Shown: piece by piece, positions 25,809 to 34,760 of the stretch | Position numbering within the stretch: the stretch's first letter is position 1 | Layout of the letters: each line of letters begins with the position of its first letter | Source of the DNA: Bacillus badius NBRC 15713 | Lineage (GTDB): Bacteria; Bacillota; Bacilli; Bacillales; Domibacillaceae | Reading direction: 5' to 3' | DNA: 63,581 nucleotides | Assembly (NCBI RefSeq): GCF_001591605.1 | Contig: NZ_BCVF01000024.1 | Span: forward strand, 1 to 63,581 | The notes under the pieces: model-generated | Databases searched by the model: none | What the model saw: only the letters and a program-made list of their open reading frames with translations | Told to the model about the DNA's origin: nothing | Position numbers and translations under genes: made by a program

Positions 25809-26753
25809 ATGAATAATGATAAAAAATTTATTGGCGTGTTTAATACTCAATCGGAAGTGATCAGCAAAATCGAACAACTAAAGGCAGAAGGCTATACAGA
25901 AGCAGACATTTATGCAGTAGCAAAGGATACTGAGCATGTTTCGATGGTAAGAGGACGAACTGGAGTCGAAGTAGAATCAGCAGGAACAGACGGTTCTTGG
26001 ATGGATAAATTTATGGCTTTCTTATCAGGAGAAGACGAAGTCCGGGGCGGATTGCGCAATATGGGATTAGCCGATACAGAAGTGGACCGTTACTATGATG
26101 ATATTAACGGCGGAAAAATACTTCTCTATGTCGACAAAGATTTCGACCGGTTATATGAGAACCGTCCGCTCACCGATGCGGCTGATCCTAACCTTGGAGC
26201 CAATACGCTAGGCGCAAGCGATCACATGGCAGATGGCTATGTAGAAGGCGTCCAGGCAGATAGAGCACCGGAGCTCGATACAACCAATCTATCTGATGAT
26301 TTAAATGACGAGCAGCGCATTCGTCTCCGTGAGGAACGCCTAGAAGTGGACAAGGAACGTGTTCAAAAAGGTGAAGTATATGTAGAAAAGGATATTGTGG
26401 AAGAGCCGCGCACAGTTGATGTCAATGTAGAACGGGATGAGGTGTACGTGGAGCGCCGGGCGGTAGATGAGGTCGCTGCTGCTCGAGACACTTCGCCGAT
26501 TGTTGACGACGATCATACGATCCGCATTCCGATTACAGAGGAACATGTGGAAGTAACGAAGCGGCCAGTTGTTTCTGAAGAATTAGTCATCGGCAAGCGC
26601 AAAGTGCAAGATACCGAAACTGTAAGCGATACGATAAAACGGGAAGAAGCCCACATTGCCAAAGAAGGCGATATTGAAGTAGAAGAAGAGACAACTGATC
26701 CCCTTCTCCGTGACAATTCTGCTGATCGCCTAGACCGGCGCGACCGTTATTAA
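25809..26753 (+). CDS. YflT/DUF2382 (YsnF/AvaK) stress protein
   Basis: 314 residues. An N-terminal YflT domain (about 5-110: KKFIGVFNTQSEVISKIEQL ... KILLYVDKDF) is followed by a linker. The C-terminal DUF2382/YsnF-AvaK domain (about 165-290) starts EQRIRLREERLEVDKERVQ and contains repeated Glu/Val-rich strands (VYVEKDIVEEPRTV, IRIPITEEHVEVTKRP). Strongly acidic with no membrane segment. Near-consensus SigB promoter and AAGGAGG upstream; terminator at 26772-26801. B. subtilis YsnF is a known SigB-regulated relative. Function unknown. Confidence 0.88.
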   Translation: MNNDKKFIGVFNTQSEVISKIEQLKAEGYTEADIYAVAKDTEHVSMVRGRTGVEVESAGTDGSWMDKFMAFLSGEDEVRGGLRNMGLADTEVDRYYDDINGGKILLYVDKDFDRLYENRPLTDAADPNLGANTLGASDHMADGYVEGVQADRAPELDTTNLSDDLNDEQRIRLREERLEVDKERVQKGEVYVEKDIVEEPRTVDVNVERDEVYVERRAVDEVAAARDTSPIVDDDHTIRIPITEEHVEVTKRPVVSEELVIGKRKVQDTETVSDTIKREEAHIAKEGDIEVEEETTDPLLRDNSADRLDRRDRY

Positions 26754-26771
26754 TAATAGAAGGAAAATTTT

Positions 26772-26801
26772 AAATAGCCCTTTCTTAAGAAAGGGCTATT
26801 T
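26772..26801 (+). terminator. terminator of the YflT-DUF2382 gene
   Basis: Perfect 30-base palindrome, AAATAGCCCTTTCTT and its complement, ending in TTTT. Confidence 0.85.
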
Positions 26802-26919
26802 TGCCTGTTTGAACGTCTTACGTCCAGGTGAAGGTCCAAAATCCAGCTAATGACTACTCACGGGCGGCCGGCAAATTTACTTTTCGCTCTGCCCGCACTT
26901 TAAAAATTCTCTCTCATGG

Positions 26920-27774
26920 CTAGTGTCCGCTGCTCCATAACACTTCGCGATCAGAAGCATAACGGGAAAACAGCTCATTTGCCCACTTTCCGGTGCTCCC
27001 TGGGAATAACCGGCGGCCAATTTGCTTCACGGCTGTAATTTCTTGAATGGAATTAGTAAAAAATACTTCTTCCGCCTCCTCCACCTCCTGAGGAAAAAAT
27101 ATCCCTTCTTCAATGGCCATTCCTTTTTCCTTTGCCACACGGATGACATATTTCCGGGTAATTCCGTTTAGAATCCCTGTTTCAATCGCCGGCGTGTAAA
27201 GAGTGTTTCCTTTCACCCAAAAAATATTAGAAACTACCCCTTCAGCTACTGCCCCTGCTTGATTCAAAAAAATGCCTTCGACTGACCCGTCCATCCCTGT
27301 TTCCCGCTTGCCGGCAATATTATTTAAATAATGATGGGACTTCAGCCGTTCATTCATTTCAGGGGAGTTTCTCTTGATCGTTAACCATTGCCCCGTTTTT
27401 TCCAGCAGCCCTCCAGGCGGCGGCAGCGGCTTTTGAAAAACGATCACATTCGGCTGCTCATAAGCTGCGGTCTGTAATCCAATTTCACCATTGCCCGCCG
27501 AAACATTGAAGCGGATATACGAATGCTTCCATTCGTTGGCTTCAGATAACTCCTCCAACATCTCCACTGCTTCTGAGCGGCTGAATTGCCTGTTAATCAT
27601 CAGCGCCTTTAAGCTGCGGTTTAAGCGGTCTAAATGATCGTCCATTAAAAAAGGATGCCCGTTATATACGCGAAAGGTTTCAAATACACCCATCCCGTAT
27701 AAAAACCCGTGATCAAACGGAGAAATGACCGCCTGCTCACGAGAAACAACCTCTCCATTTAAATAAATAAACAT
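26920..27774 (-). CDS. pabC: aminodeoxychorismate lyase PabC
   Basis: PLP fold-type IV lyase releasing p-aminobenzoate and pyruvate from aminodeoxychorismate, for folate. MFIYLNGEVVSREQAVISPF and GFLYGMGVFETFRVYNG match the family; the PLP lysine is expected in SHHYLNNIAGKRE-type context. 284 residues. The start lies one base after the pabA stop, with CGGAGG inside pabA. A branched-chain aminotransferase is excluded by size and operon. Confidence 0.92.
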   Translation of the reverse strand: MFIYLNGEVVSREQAVISPFDHGFLYGMGVFETFRVYNGHPFLMDDHLDRLNRSLKALMINRQFSRSEAVEMLEELSEANEWKHSYIRFNVSAGNGEIGLQTAAYEQPNVIVFQKPLPPPGGLLEKTGQWLTIKRNSPEMNERLKSHHYLNNIAGKRETGMDGSVEGIFLNQAGAVAEGVVSNIFWVKGNTLYTPAIETGILNGITRKYVIRVAKEKGMAIEEGIFFPQEVEEAEEVFFTNSIQEITAVKQIGRRLFPGSTGKWANELFSRYASDREVLWSSGH

Positions 27775-27775
27775 T

Positions 27776-28363
27776 TTATACCTCCGTCTTCACTCTTCGG
27801 TAATAACGGATAAAGCTTTCAAGCATTTCTTTTCCCCCATATGTCATAATGGATTCCGGATGAAATTGCACACCTTCAATAGGAAGCTCTTTATGACGGA
27901 TGGCCATAATCTCTCCTTCCTTAGTCCAAGCAGAGATTTCAAAACAACTTGGCAGCGTCTCTTTGCGCACAATTAATGAATGATAGCGCGTCGCCGGAAA
28001 TGGGTCGGGCAAGCCTTTGAAAATCGTCCGGCCATCATGAAACATAGGAGATGTCTTCCCATGCATGAGCCGGCTGGCTCGAACAACCTCTCCGCCAAAA
28101 GCTTGAGCGATAGACTGCTGCCCCAAGCACACGCCGAATATCGGAATTTCACCCGCAAAGGAGCGGATAGCTTCTAAGCTGATGCCGGCTTCATTTGGTG
28201 TGCATGGGCCTGGCGAGATCATTAAAAAGTCCGGATTCAGCTTTCTGATTTCTTCGATAGTCATCTCATCATTCCGTTTCACCACCAGCTCTTCTCCAAG
28301 CTCTCCTAAGTACTGAACAAGATTATAAGTAAAAGAGTCGTAGTTATCGATCATTAAAATCAT
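27776..28363 (-). CDS. pabA: aminodeoxychorismate synthase glutaminase subunit PabA (PabA/TrpG)
   Basis: Class I glutamine amidotransferase giving ammonia to PabB. Catalytic triad C79 ([15 protein letters not shown]), H168 and E170 (VQFHPES). 195 residues with start at ATG 28363 ([20 protein letters not shown]), overlapping the pabB stop by four bases. A longer in-frame extension upstream lies within pabB and does not resemble the family. In Bacillus this subunit often also serves TrpE. Confidence 0.95.
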   Translation of the reverse strand: MILMIDNYDSFTYNLVQYLGELGEELVVKRNDEMTIEEIRKLNPDFLMISPGPCTPNEAGISLEAIRSFAGEIPIFGVCLGQQSIAQAFGGEVVRASRLMHGKTSPMFHDGRTIFKGLPDPFPATRYHSLIVRKETLPSCFEISAWTKEGEIMAIRHKELPIEGVQFHPESIMTYGGKEMLESFIRYYRRVKTEV

Positions 28364-29781
28364 GCGTGTTCTCCTCCTGATTGCACAGACGCCAGCCTTT
28401 TTTCCGCGAGTTCCTTCGCTTTCCAGACAGCCTTTGCTTTTTTCAGCGACTCCTTGTACTCGCTCTTTGGATCGGAATCGATAACGATCCCCGCCCCTGC
28501 CTGGACATGACACATGCCGTTTTCAACAATCATTGTCCGAATGACAATATTCAGCTCCATATCTTCATTAAAGCCGATCCATCCAATGGACCCGGTGTAC
28601 AGGCCGCGCCTTACTGGTTCCAGCTCCTCAATAATTTCCATCGTCCGGACTTTCGGCGCCCCAGTAATCGTTCCTCCCGGAAAAACGGCATGAATCACAT
28701 CAGCATTCGTTTTCCCGGCAGCAAGTGTGCCGCGCACATTGGAAACGATGTGCTGGACATGGGAATATTTTTCAATCACCATAAATTCATCTACTTCAAC
28801 AGAGCCGTATTCACTTACCCGGCCTAAATCATTTCGTTCCAAATCAACGAGCATAACATGTTCAGCACGCTCTTTTTCATTCTCAATCAATTCTGAAGCC
28901 AGGCGTAAATCGTCTGCATCGTCTTTTCCGCGTGAACGGGTACCGGCAATTGGCCGTGTGCTTAACTCGGTTCCTGATTTCTTTACCAACAGCTCCGGGG
29001 AGCCGGATACGATTTGAAATTCAGGTGTATGAATATAAGTCATGTACGGAGAAGGATTCAGCCTTCTTAATTCCTCATAAACAGCCAGCGCCGGAACAGA
29101 AAGCGGCTTGGACTGACGGACAGATAAATTAACCTGGAAAACGTCTCCCGCAGCAATATATTGTTTTGTTTTTTCAACTGCCGCTTGGAACTCTTCTTCC
29201 GAAAAAGATACCTTTAACTCATCGGCAGCAGGATCTGCCGCTGCCTCGGTTTCTTCATGGAATACAGCGGTCCACTTCTCTTCCGCTTGCTGCAGCCTCT
29301 GTTCTGCTGCTTTCTCTCCGCCAATAACGAGCAGCCAAAGAGTGCTTGTTTGGTGATCAAAGACAGCCCATTCATCGAAAACTTGAAAGTAGAGAACTGG
29401 CAGGCTAAGGTCCTCCTCCGCACAATCCGGCAGCTTTTCAATATAACGGGCATAATCATAGCTGATATAGCCGATCGCCCCGCCTTGAAAATCAGGAAGC
29501 CCTTCTTGCTTAGGCAGTTGGAATTCTTTCATCCAACTCTCCAATTCAGCAAGCGGCGCTCCCTTGCGCTTTTCTTCACTGCCTGCCGTCTGAATTTGAA
29601 TGCCTTCCCCGTCAGACAGCACGACTGCTGACGGCGATAACCCGGCTATGCTGTAACGCCCTCCTCTTCCGCTTTCAAGAAACACATGATGGGCTTTACT
29701 TTTAGTCAGAGATTTATATTGATAGAAAAACTTTTCCTTAGTGTAAGGAAGCGTCCGGTAACCTATTTGTCGTTCATTCAC
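28360..29781 (-). CDS. pabB: aminodeoxychorismate synthase component I PabB
   Basis: Converts chorismate and ammonia to aminodeoxychorismate. Chorismate-binding motifs: [60 protein letters not shown] and [19 protein letters not shown]. The PIAGT form points to PabB/TrpE with an active-site lysine or alanine that cannot be settled here; the adjacent pabC supports PabB. 473 residues. First gene of pabBAC. The usual downstream sul, folB and folK are absent. Confidence 0.93.
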   Translation of the reverse strand: MNERQIGYRTLPYTKEKFFYQYKSLTKSKAHHVFLESGRGGRYSIAGLSPSAVVLSDGEGIQIQTAGSEEKRKGAPLAELESWMKEFQLPKQEGLPDFQGGAIGYISYDYARYIEKLPDCAEEDLSLPVLYFQVFDEWAVFDHQTSTLWLLVIGGEKAAEQRLQQAEEKWTAVFHEETEAAADPAADELKVSFSEEEFQAAVEKTKQYIAAGDVFQVNLSVRQSKPLSVPALAVYEELRRLNPSPYMTYIHTPEFQIVSGSPELLVKKSGTELSTRPIAGTRSRGKDDADDLRLASELIENEKERAEHVMLVDLERNDLGRVSEYGSVEVDEFMVIEKYSHVQHIVSNVRGTLAAGKTNADVIHAVFPGGTITGAPKVRTMEIIEELEPVRRGLYTGSIGWIGFNEDMELNIVIRTMIVENGMCHVQAGAGIVIDSDPKSEYKESLKKAKAVWKAKELAEKRLASVQSGGEHA

Positions 29782-29937
29782 TCGTTTTCATCCTTTTTTG
29801 TCTTAGTCTTTTTCATCATACTAGACAAGCCGGAAAGAAAAAAGCATCGAAACAGCATTTTTTTGCCGTCGCTTTTCTGTTTGCGGCCTCTATCTTTTAT
29901 AATAGAAGAAAACGAGTAAAAAAGGCGGCGGGAAACA

Positions 29938-30759
29938 ATGGAAGACCATACTTCAATCCAGAAGGCTCAATCAGCAAGCACAGCAGATACCTTAATGAAA
30001 GACCTTCAGTCCCTTGGAGTGAGACAAGGAGATGTTCTTATCGTGCATTCTTCTCTGCGTTCGATCGGCTGGGTAGCTGGCGGCGAAGACACTGTGATCC
30101 AAGCACTTATGGAATCTGTCTCCAGCAGCGGAACCATTGTCATGCCGGCACAAACCAGCGATAACACAGATCCAAAATACTGGAAAAATCCGCCGGTACC
30201 AGAAGAGTGGTGGCCGAGTATTCGTTACTTCATGCCTGCCTATTTGCCGGATATCACCTCTACGTTAGGGATGGGACGGATCGCTGAAGCCTTTCGGACG
30301 TTTCCAGAGGTCAAGCGAAGCGGCCACCCCTCTTGTTCGTTTACAGCATGGGGAAAGCATGCTTCTTTCATCACTGACCATCATTCAGTGGACTTTGCCT
30401 TTGGAGAACAGTCACCGCTTGCCCGATTATATGAGCTTGATGCGGCCGCTTTATTTATCGGCACGGACTACCGCTCATGTACCGCTATGCACCTTGGTGA
30501 ATACCGGGCAAACGATGGCCGCAAAGCTTTTAAGCAAGGCTCAGCAATGATGGAAAACGGAGAACGGGTCTGGCGAGTTTATTGGGAGCTTGAAGAAACA
30601 TCCGAGCGGTTTAATGAAATCGGCCAAGCCTTCGAACAAGAAATCCCGGTTGCGACAGGCTCTCTCGCCCAGTCTGCTTGCAAGCTGATTCCTATTCGTC
30701 CGCTTGTTGATTTCACCGCCCGTTACTTCAACGGCCTTTCAAAGCAACAAAGCGATTAA
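29938..30759 (+). CDS. aminoglycoside N(3)-acetyltransferase family protein (AAC(3), YokD-like)
   Basis: Acetyl-CoA-dependent N-acetyltransferase of the antibiotic_NAT family, 273 residues. Motifs: LIVHSSLRSIGWVAGG near residue 34, GTIVMPAQTSDNTDP, STLGMGRIAEAFR, RSGHPSCSFTAWG, and GEQSPLARLYELDAAALFIG. Many chromosomal members in Bacillus are housekeeping or of unknown substrate, so resistance cannot be inferred. The 3' end overlaps the convergent methyltransferase-like gene by 32 bases. Confidence 0.9.
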   Translation: MEDHTSIQKAQSASTADTLMKDLQSLGVRQGDVLIVHSSLRSIGWVAGGEDTVIQALMESVSSSGTIVMPAQTSDNTDPKYWKNPPVPEEWWPSIRYFMPAYLPDITSTLGMGRIAEAFRTFPEVKRSGHPSCSFTAWGKHASFITDHHSVDFAFGEQSPLARLYELDAAALFIGTDYRSCTAMHLGEYRANDGRKAFKQGSAMMENGERVWRVYWELEETSERFNEIGQAFEQEIPVATGSLAQSACKLIPIRPLVDFTARYFNGLSKQQSD

Positions 30760-31267
30760 CTGCTGCCGGAAATGGAGCCTCTTCTGTCAGCTCCGCCCAT
30801 CCTTGCTCTATCGCCTCTAAAAAAGAATGAACGGCGATCTGCTGAACAAAGATGGCTTCAAAACCGATTTCCCGCAAAAGATCCCAATAATCTGGCAGAC
30901 TGCCTATATACTTTGCGTCCTCCGAGTGCTGCAGTGCAGAAGGCTCAGCCAAATCAATCACCAGGCGGCCGCCCGGATTCAACAAATGAAAGCTCTGCCG
31001 CAGCCATTCTTCTCCATTCTCTAAGAAATGGATGCCTAACTGGGAGGCTGCCACATCAAATCCGGATTTCACAGAGTTGAAAACAGCGGAAGAAGCCATA
31101 ACAACCCTGGCTTTATTCGCATGTATGATAGCGGGAGGCAAAGAGTCTCCAATCCATAATACATTCTCCTCCTGCTTGATACTTGCTGTTTGCAGAAAAC
31201 TGCCGGATGAAATCGTCCATCCTAACACTTGGTCACTTGCTGCTCCTTTTCGATTTGTTACCGCCAT
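30728..31267 (-). CDS. degenerate SAM-methyltransferase-like protein under a SAM riboswitch
   Basis: 179 residues, cytoplasmic. Loosely like a class I methyltransferase: VLWIGDSLPPAIIH could correspond to motif I but lacks the usual D/E-x-G-x-G-x-G. FDVAASQLGIHFLENGEEWL followed by LLNPGGRLVIDLAEPSALQH resembles motifs IV-V (LRPGGRLVI). The start is ATG at 31267 after GGAGG; a longer frame upstream begins inside the leader. It is preceded by an S-box riboswitch, so expression should rise when SAM is low, consistent with a role in methionine or SAM metabolism. The adjacent genes mtnE, mtnU and metA share that theme. Exact function unknown. Confidence 0.7.
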   Translation of the reverse strand: MAVTNRKGAASDQVLGWTISSGSFLQTASIKQEENVLWIGDSLPPAIIHANKARVVMASSAVFNSVKSGFDVAASQLGIHFLENGEEWLRQSFHLLNPGGRLVIDLAEPSALQHSEDAKYIGSLPDYWDLLREIGFEAIFVQQIAVHSFLEAIEQGWAELTEEAPFPAAVNRFVALKGR

Positions 31268-31299
31268 ATGTCGTTCCTCCTTTTTTAATAATCCAAACA

Positions 31300-31450
31300 A
31301 AAGAAAAACCTCTTCAGATAAGAAGAGGTTTTCAAATAATCCGCTCTCTTATCTGCCAGCTTTCGCTGCAAGAATTAGCACCGTGCCCCCATATACGGGG
31401 GTCGGTTGCCGGGCTTCATTGGGCTTGTCCCTCCACCTGCTCTTGATAAG
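31300..31450 (-). ncRNA. SAM-I riboswitch (S-box) with terminator
   Basis: Minus-strand leader. P1 pairs CTTATC (31450-31445) with GATAAG; between them lie the conserved AGGTGGAGGGACAAGCCC, GATGAAGCCCGGCAACC-like segment (AATGAAGCCCGGCAACC), GGTGCTAATTCTTGCAGC and GAAAGCTGGCAGATAAG. Downstream, AAAACCTCTTC / GAAGAGGTTTT forms a terminator with a T run (31300-31332). SAM binding should cause premature termination. Confidence 0.95.
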
Positions 31451-31534
31451 ATATTCATTGTTATTTAATTCATTCAGCTATTGTTAAGCCATCTATTTAG
31501 CACTTTAAATAAATTCACTTTTCAGTTCATTCGA

Positions 31535-31563
31535 ATTATTGCACGATTACACTCGGCTGTCAA
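31535..31563 (-). promoter_or_regulatory. SigA-type promoter of the S-box transcript
   Basis: TTGACA (31563-31558), 17-base spacer, AATAAT (31540-31535) on the minus strand, about 85 bases before the aptamer. The -35 abuts the 3' end of mtnE, so the S-box gene has its own promoter. Confidence 0.75.
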
Positions 31564-31570
31564 CCTGCTT

Positions 31571-32743
31571 TTAAAAAATATTCAGCCGGGCAATGCGGCG
31601 AACAGCTTCTTGTATTTGTTCTTCAGATGCGACCAGGCCGGCACGGACATATCCCTCGCCGCGCTCGCCAAAACCAATTCCCGGTGCAAAAGCTACGCCT
31701 GCCTTTTCGAGAAGCAGCTCGCTAAACTGCTGAGATGTATACCCTTTCGGCACTTTCAGCCAGGCAAAAAAAGAGCCCTCCGGTGCGGTGACGTCCCAGC
31801 CAATTTCTTGTAAACGGCTGATGAGCAAGTTGCGGCGCGCCTCATACATCTCCTGCTGCTGATGCACCTGCTCCTGCGGACCAAGCAAAGCAGCTGCGGC
31901 TGCCTCTTGAATGCCTCCGTACAAACTGCAATGCAAATGCTCCTGCATTAACTCCAAGGCAGCAATCACGCTCGGATTGCCAACTGCAAATCCGATTCTC
32001 CAGCCTGCCATATTATATGTCTTTGACATAGTATAAATTTCAATGCCATGCTCCTTCGCCCCGTTGGCTTGAAGATAACTAATCGGTCTTTTCCCATCAA
32101 ACCCAATAGCTCCGTAAGCAAAGTCATGAACAATACAAATCCCGTGTTCATCAGCAAATTGAATCGTCTTTTCAAAAAAAGCGGCATCTGCCATTGCTCC
32201 TGTCGGGTTATTTGGATAATTGATAAACAGGAGCTTTGCTTTTTCAGCTACCTCTTTTGGAATCTTTTCATAGCGAGGCAAAAAACCGTTTTCTGCTTCA
32301 AGCGGCAGCATGTGCATATCAGCGCCGGCAAGAGCGATACCAGACCAATAGTCCGGATATCCCGGGTCGGGCACGAGCGCTATATCACCCGGGTTCAGCA
32401 AGCATTGCGGCAACTCGACTAACCCAGCTTTGCCGCCAATAATAAGGGCTATTTCTTTTTCCGGGTCTGCTTCGACGCCATACTCTCTTTTATAAAAATC
32501 AGCACAAGCCTTTTTCACATGGCTAAAGCCTTGGAAAGGCGGATATTTATCATTAGCGGGATTGTCAGCTGCTGCCTTCAATGCCTCCTTGATATGGGAG
32601 AATGCTGGCTGGTCGGGACTCCCCTGTGCCAAATTGATTATATCCTGTCCCTTGTCAGAGGCCTCCTTAATCTGTTGGCCCAATTTGGCGAAGAATTGCT
32701 CCGGCAAGGCCTGAAGCCGATTAGCTGTTTCAAAAGTCTTCAT
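31571..32743 (-). CDS. mtnE: methionine salvage aminotransferase MtnE (MtnV/YkrV type)
   Basis: PLP fold-type I aminotransferase converting 2-oxo-4-methylthiobutyrate to methionine in the methylthioadenosine salvage cycle. PLP lysine K241 in YTMSKTYNMAGWRIGF; NYPNNPTGA and VHDFAYGAIGFDG are conserved. 390 residues. Divergent from mtnU across 96 bases, an association also seen in B. subtilis (ykrU/ykrV). The specificity is inferred from this neighbourhood; related aminotransferases act on other amino acids. Confidence 0.88.
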   Translation of the reverse strand: MKTFETANRLQALPEQFFAKLGQQIKEASDKGQDIINLAQGSPDQPAFSHIKEALKAAADNPANDKYPPFQGFSHVKKACADFYKREYGVEADPEKEIALIIGGKAGLVELPQCLLNPGDIALVPDPGYPDYWSGIALAGADMHMLPLEAENGFLPRYEKIPKEVAEKAKLLFINYPNNPTGAMADAAFFEKTIQFADEHGICIVHDFAYGAIGFDGKRPISYLQANGAKEHGIEIYTMSKTYNMAGWRIGFAVGNPSVIAALELMQEHLHCSLYGGIQEAAAAALLGPQEQVHQQQEMYEARRNLLISRLQEIGWDVTAPEGSFFAWLKVPKGYTSQQFSELLLEKAGVAFAPGIGFGERGEGYVRAGLVASEEQIQEAVRRIARLNIF

Positions 32744-32839
32744 TCACGCAGCCCTCGCTTTCAAATTATAGTTAATAATGGTATAACGAAAGGGAAAGAA
32801 AGTAAAGTAAGAATTTTCGGAAAGGAAAGTGGGGTTGAA

Positions 32840-33625
32840 ATGAAATTAAAAACTGCAGTTATCCAAATGGATATCGCCTTTGGCGATCCAGAGGAAAATT
32901 ACAAGCGAGCAGAAAAGTGGCTGCAAAAAGCAGCTGATCAAGGCTGCCAGCTGGCGGTGCTGCCTGAATTGTGGACAACTGGCTATGATTTAACGAGGCT
33001 TGATGAGATCGCTGATAAGGAAGCAGCCAAGACGGTGCAATTCTTATCGGCACAAGCTAAAAAACATCGCATGCACTTAATTGGCGGCTCCGTAGCCAAT
33101 GAAACACAAGAGGGTGTGGAAAATACACTAATTGTTATTAATAAAGAGGGAGAACTGCTGAAAAAATACAGCAAACTGCACCTATTCCGGTTAATGGAAG
33201 AAGAGAAATTTTTAAAAGCGGGAAAAGAGGACGGCTTATTTATGCTTGAAAACGAACAGATGGCCGCTTTTATTTGCTATGACATCCGCTTCCCTGAATG
33301 GCTAAGAAAACATGTACTGGCAGGGGCGAACGTCTTATTTATCCCTGCTGAATGGCCGCTTGCCCGCAAGGACCATTGGCGGACATTGCTGATTGCCAGA
33401 GCCATAGAGAACCAAAGCTATGTTGTAGGCTGCAACCGCAGCGGTGAAGACCCTAAAAATAAATTCGCCGGCCATTCTATTATCGTTGACCCATGGGGAG
33501 AAGTGGTTGCCGAAGCAGGAGAGGAAGAGGAAATGCTCATGGCTGAAATAGATCTTTCGCAAGTAGCGAAGATAAGAAAACGCATCCCCATCTTCGAAGA
33601 CCGCCGCCCGGCATTTTATGAGTGA
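32840..33625 (+). CDS. mtnU: carbon-nitrogen hydrolase MtnU (omega-amidase, nitrilase family)
   Basis: Nitrilase-superfamily amidase, 261 residues, thought to hydrolyse alpha-ketoglutaramate produced when MtnE uses glutamine. The catalytic triad is E43 (LPELWTTGY), K112 (KYSKLHLF) and C146 (FICYDIRFPE). The start is ATG at 32840 (MKLKTAVIQMDIAFGD); the longer frame upstream overlaps mtnE and does not resemble the family. Terminator at 33634-33658. Confidence 0.9.
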   Translation: MKLKTAVIQMDIAFGDPEENYKRAEKWLQKAADQGCQLAVLPELWTTGYDLTRLDEIADKEAAKTVQFLSAQAKKHRMHLIGGSVANETQEGVENTLIVINKEGELLKKYSKLHLFRLMEEEKFLKAGKEDGLFMLENEQMAAFICYDIRFPEWLRKHVLAGANVLFIPAEWPLARKDHWRTLLIARAIENQSYVVGCNRSGEDPKNKFAGHSIIVDPWGEVVAEAGEEEEMLMAEIDLSQVAKIRKRIPIFEDRRPAFYE

Positions 33626-33633
33626 ACAGGAAG

Positions 33634-33658
33634 AAACCCGGGAAATTTCCCGGGTTTT
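33634..33658. terminator. terminator between mtnU and metA
   Basis: AAACCCGGGAA and its complement form a 25-base hairpin ending in TTTT, between convergent genes. Confidence 0.8.
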
Positions 33659-33709
33659 CATCTAACGGCAGCCGAACTGCCTGAATAACAAGGACGGTTA
33701 CTCTCCTGT

Positions 33710-34618
33710 TTAATCCCACTCATACGGTGTTTCCTGGTAAACGTAATAGTTTAGCCAGTTAGAAAACAATAAGTGAGCATGCGAGCGCCACTTGTTTATT
33801 GGCTTTTTTGTCGGATTATTGTCCGGGAAATAGTTTTTTGGCATGTCGATATCGAGCCCCTTCGCTAAATCCCGTGCATATTCTTCGGAAAGTGTATGCG
33901 CCTCGTACTCCAGATGTCCAGTAATCATAATATGGCGCTCATCTTTTGACATGATAATAAATGCGCCTGCTTCCTCAGAGTAAGCTAAAAGCTGCAAATC
34001 GTTATGGCCTTTAATCTTTTCTATCTCAACATCTGTGTAGCGAGAATGGGGCGCATAGAAAAGATCATCAAATCCGCGCATCAGCTTCACCGTAGGTTCA
34101 TTCACTGTATGACTGAACACACCGGAACATTTCTTGGGCAATTCAAATTTGCCGATACCGAAATAATGATAAAGTGCTGCTTGGGCCCCCCAGCAAATAT
34201 GGAGAAGAGAAGTAACATTTGTCTTGGCCCAATCCATTATATCTGTTAATTCTTCCCAGTAACTAACCTCTTCAAATTCCATCAATTCGATAGGCGCTCC
34301 AGTAATAATCATGCCGTCAATGCGCCTGCCCTTGACTTCCTCAAATGTCGTATAAAATTGCTGCAAGTGGGATTTGCTGACATTCCTCGATTCATATGTA
34401 GCTGTATACAAAAAAGATACGTTTACTTGAAGTGGTGTGTTGCCGAGCAGCCGCAGAAGCTGGGCTTCTGTTTTCTCTTTTTCCGGCATTAGGTTCAGAA
34501 TTAAAATATTTAACGGACGGATATCCTGGCGGCGAGCCCGATCCACGTCCATCACGAAAATATTCTCTTTCTCCAGAATCTCACGTGCCGGCAATTGCTG
34601 CGGTATATTAATCGGCAT
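33710..34618 (-). CDS. metA: homoserine O-acetyltransferase MetA (MetAA)
   Basis: First committed step of methionine synthesis. 302 residues, HTS/MetA family. The catalytic cysteine is C142 ([17 protein letters not shown]), with a His and Glu in [12 protein letters not shown]. Residue 111, in [15 protein letters not shown], is glutamate; this residue is reported to select acetyl-CoA over succinyl-CoA (glycine in succinyltransferases). Monocistronic; no S-box seen. The promoter lies at 34657-34686. Confidence 0.95.
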   Translation of the reverse strand: MPINIPQQLPAREILEKENIFVMDVDRARRQDIRPLNILILNLMPEKEKTEAQLLRLLGNTPLQVNVSFLYTATYESRNVSKSHLQQFYTTFEEVKGRRIDGMIITGAPIELMEFEEVSYWEELTDIMDWAKTNVTSLLHICWGAQAALYHYFGIGKFELPKKCSGVFSHTVNEPTVKLMRGFDDLFYAPHSRYTDVEIEKIKGHNDLQLLAYSEEAGAFIIMSKDERHIMITGHLEYEAHTLSEEYARDLAKGLDIDMPKNYFPDNNPTKKPINKWRSHAHLLFSNWLNYYVYQETPYEWD

Positions 34619-34656
34619 CTTTCTACCCCCTTTTGGTTTTGAATTTTCAATAAACT

Positions 34657-34686
34657 ATTATAGACAGCCCCTCTTGTAAAATACAA
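34657..34686 (-). promoter_or_regulatory. SigA-type promoter of metA
   Basis: TTGTAT (34686-34681), 18-base spacer, TATAAT (34662-34657), about 40 bases before the start codon. Confidence 0.6.
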
Positions 34687-34719
34687 GAACTGTTTTTTCT
34701 CCTCGGGCTGTACCTGCAC

Positions 34720-34753
34720 AAAAAAGCCTGCAAAAGAGCTTTTCTTTGCAGGC
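34720..34753 (-). terminator. terminator of topB
   Basis: GCCTGCAAA pairs with TTTGCAGGC; on the minus strand it is followed by six T. Confidence 0.85.
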
Positions 34754-34760
34754 AGATAGA

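Noticed and set aside
27776-28513. Longer PabA with about 50 extra N-terminal residues
   Set aside because: The extension is Arg/Gly-rich, lies inside pabB and is unlike the family; ATG 28363 overlaps the pabB stop in ATGA.
29938-30759. Acquired aminoglycoside resistance
   Set aside because: The gene is chromosomal with ordinary neighbours and no mobile element; many such family members in Bacillus have no proven resistance role.
32519-32839. N-terminal extension of MtnU of 107 residues
   Set aside because: It runs over the mtnE start and the divergent promoter region; nitrilase-family proteins begin at MKLKTAVIQ.
31571-33625. S-box controlling mtnE or mtnU
   Set aside because: The riboswitch lies downstream of mtnE on the same strand and its own promoter follows mtnE; no S-box was seen in the mtnE-mtnU gap.
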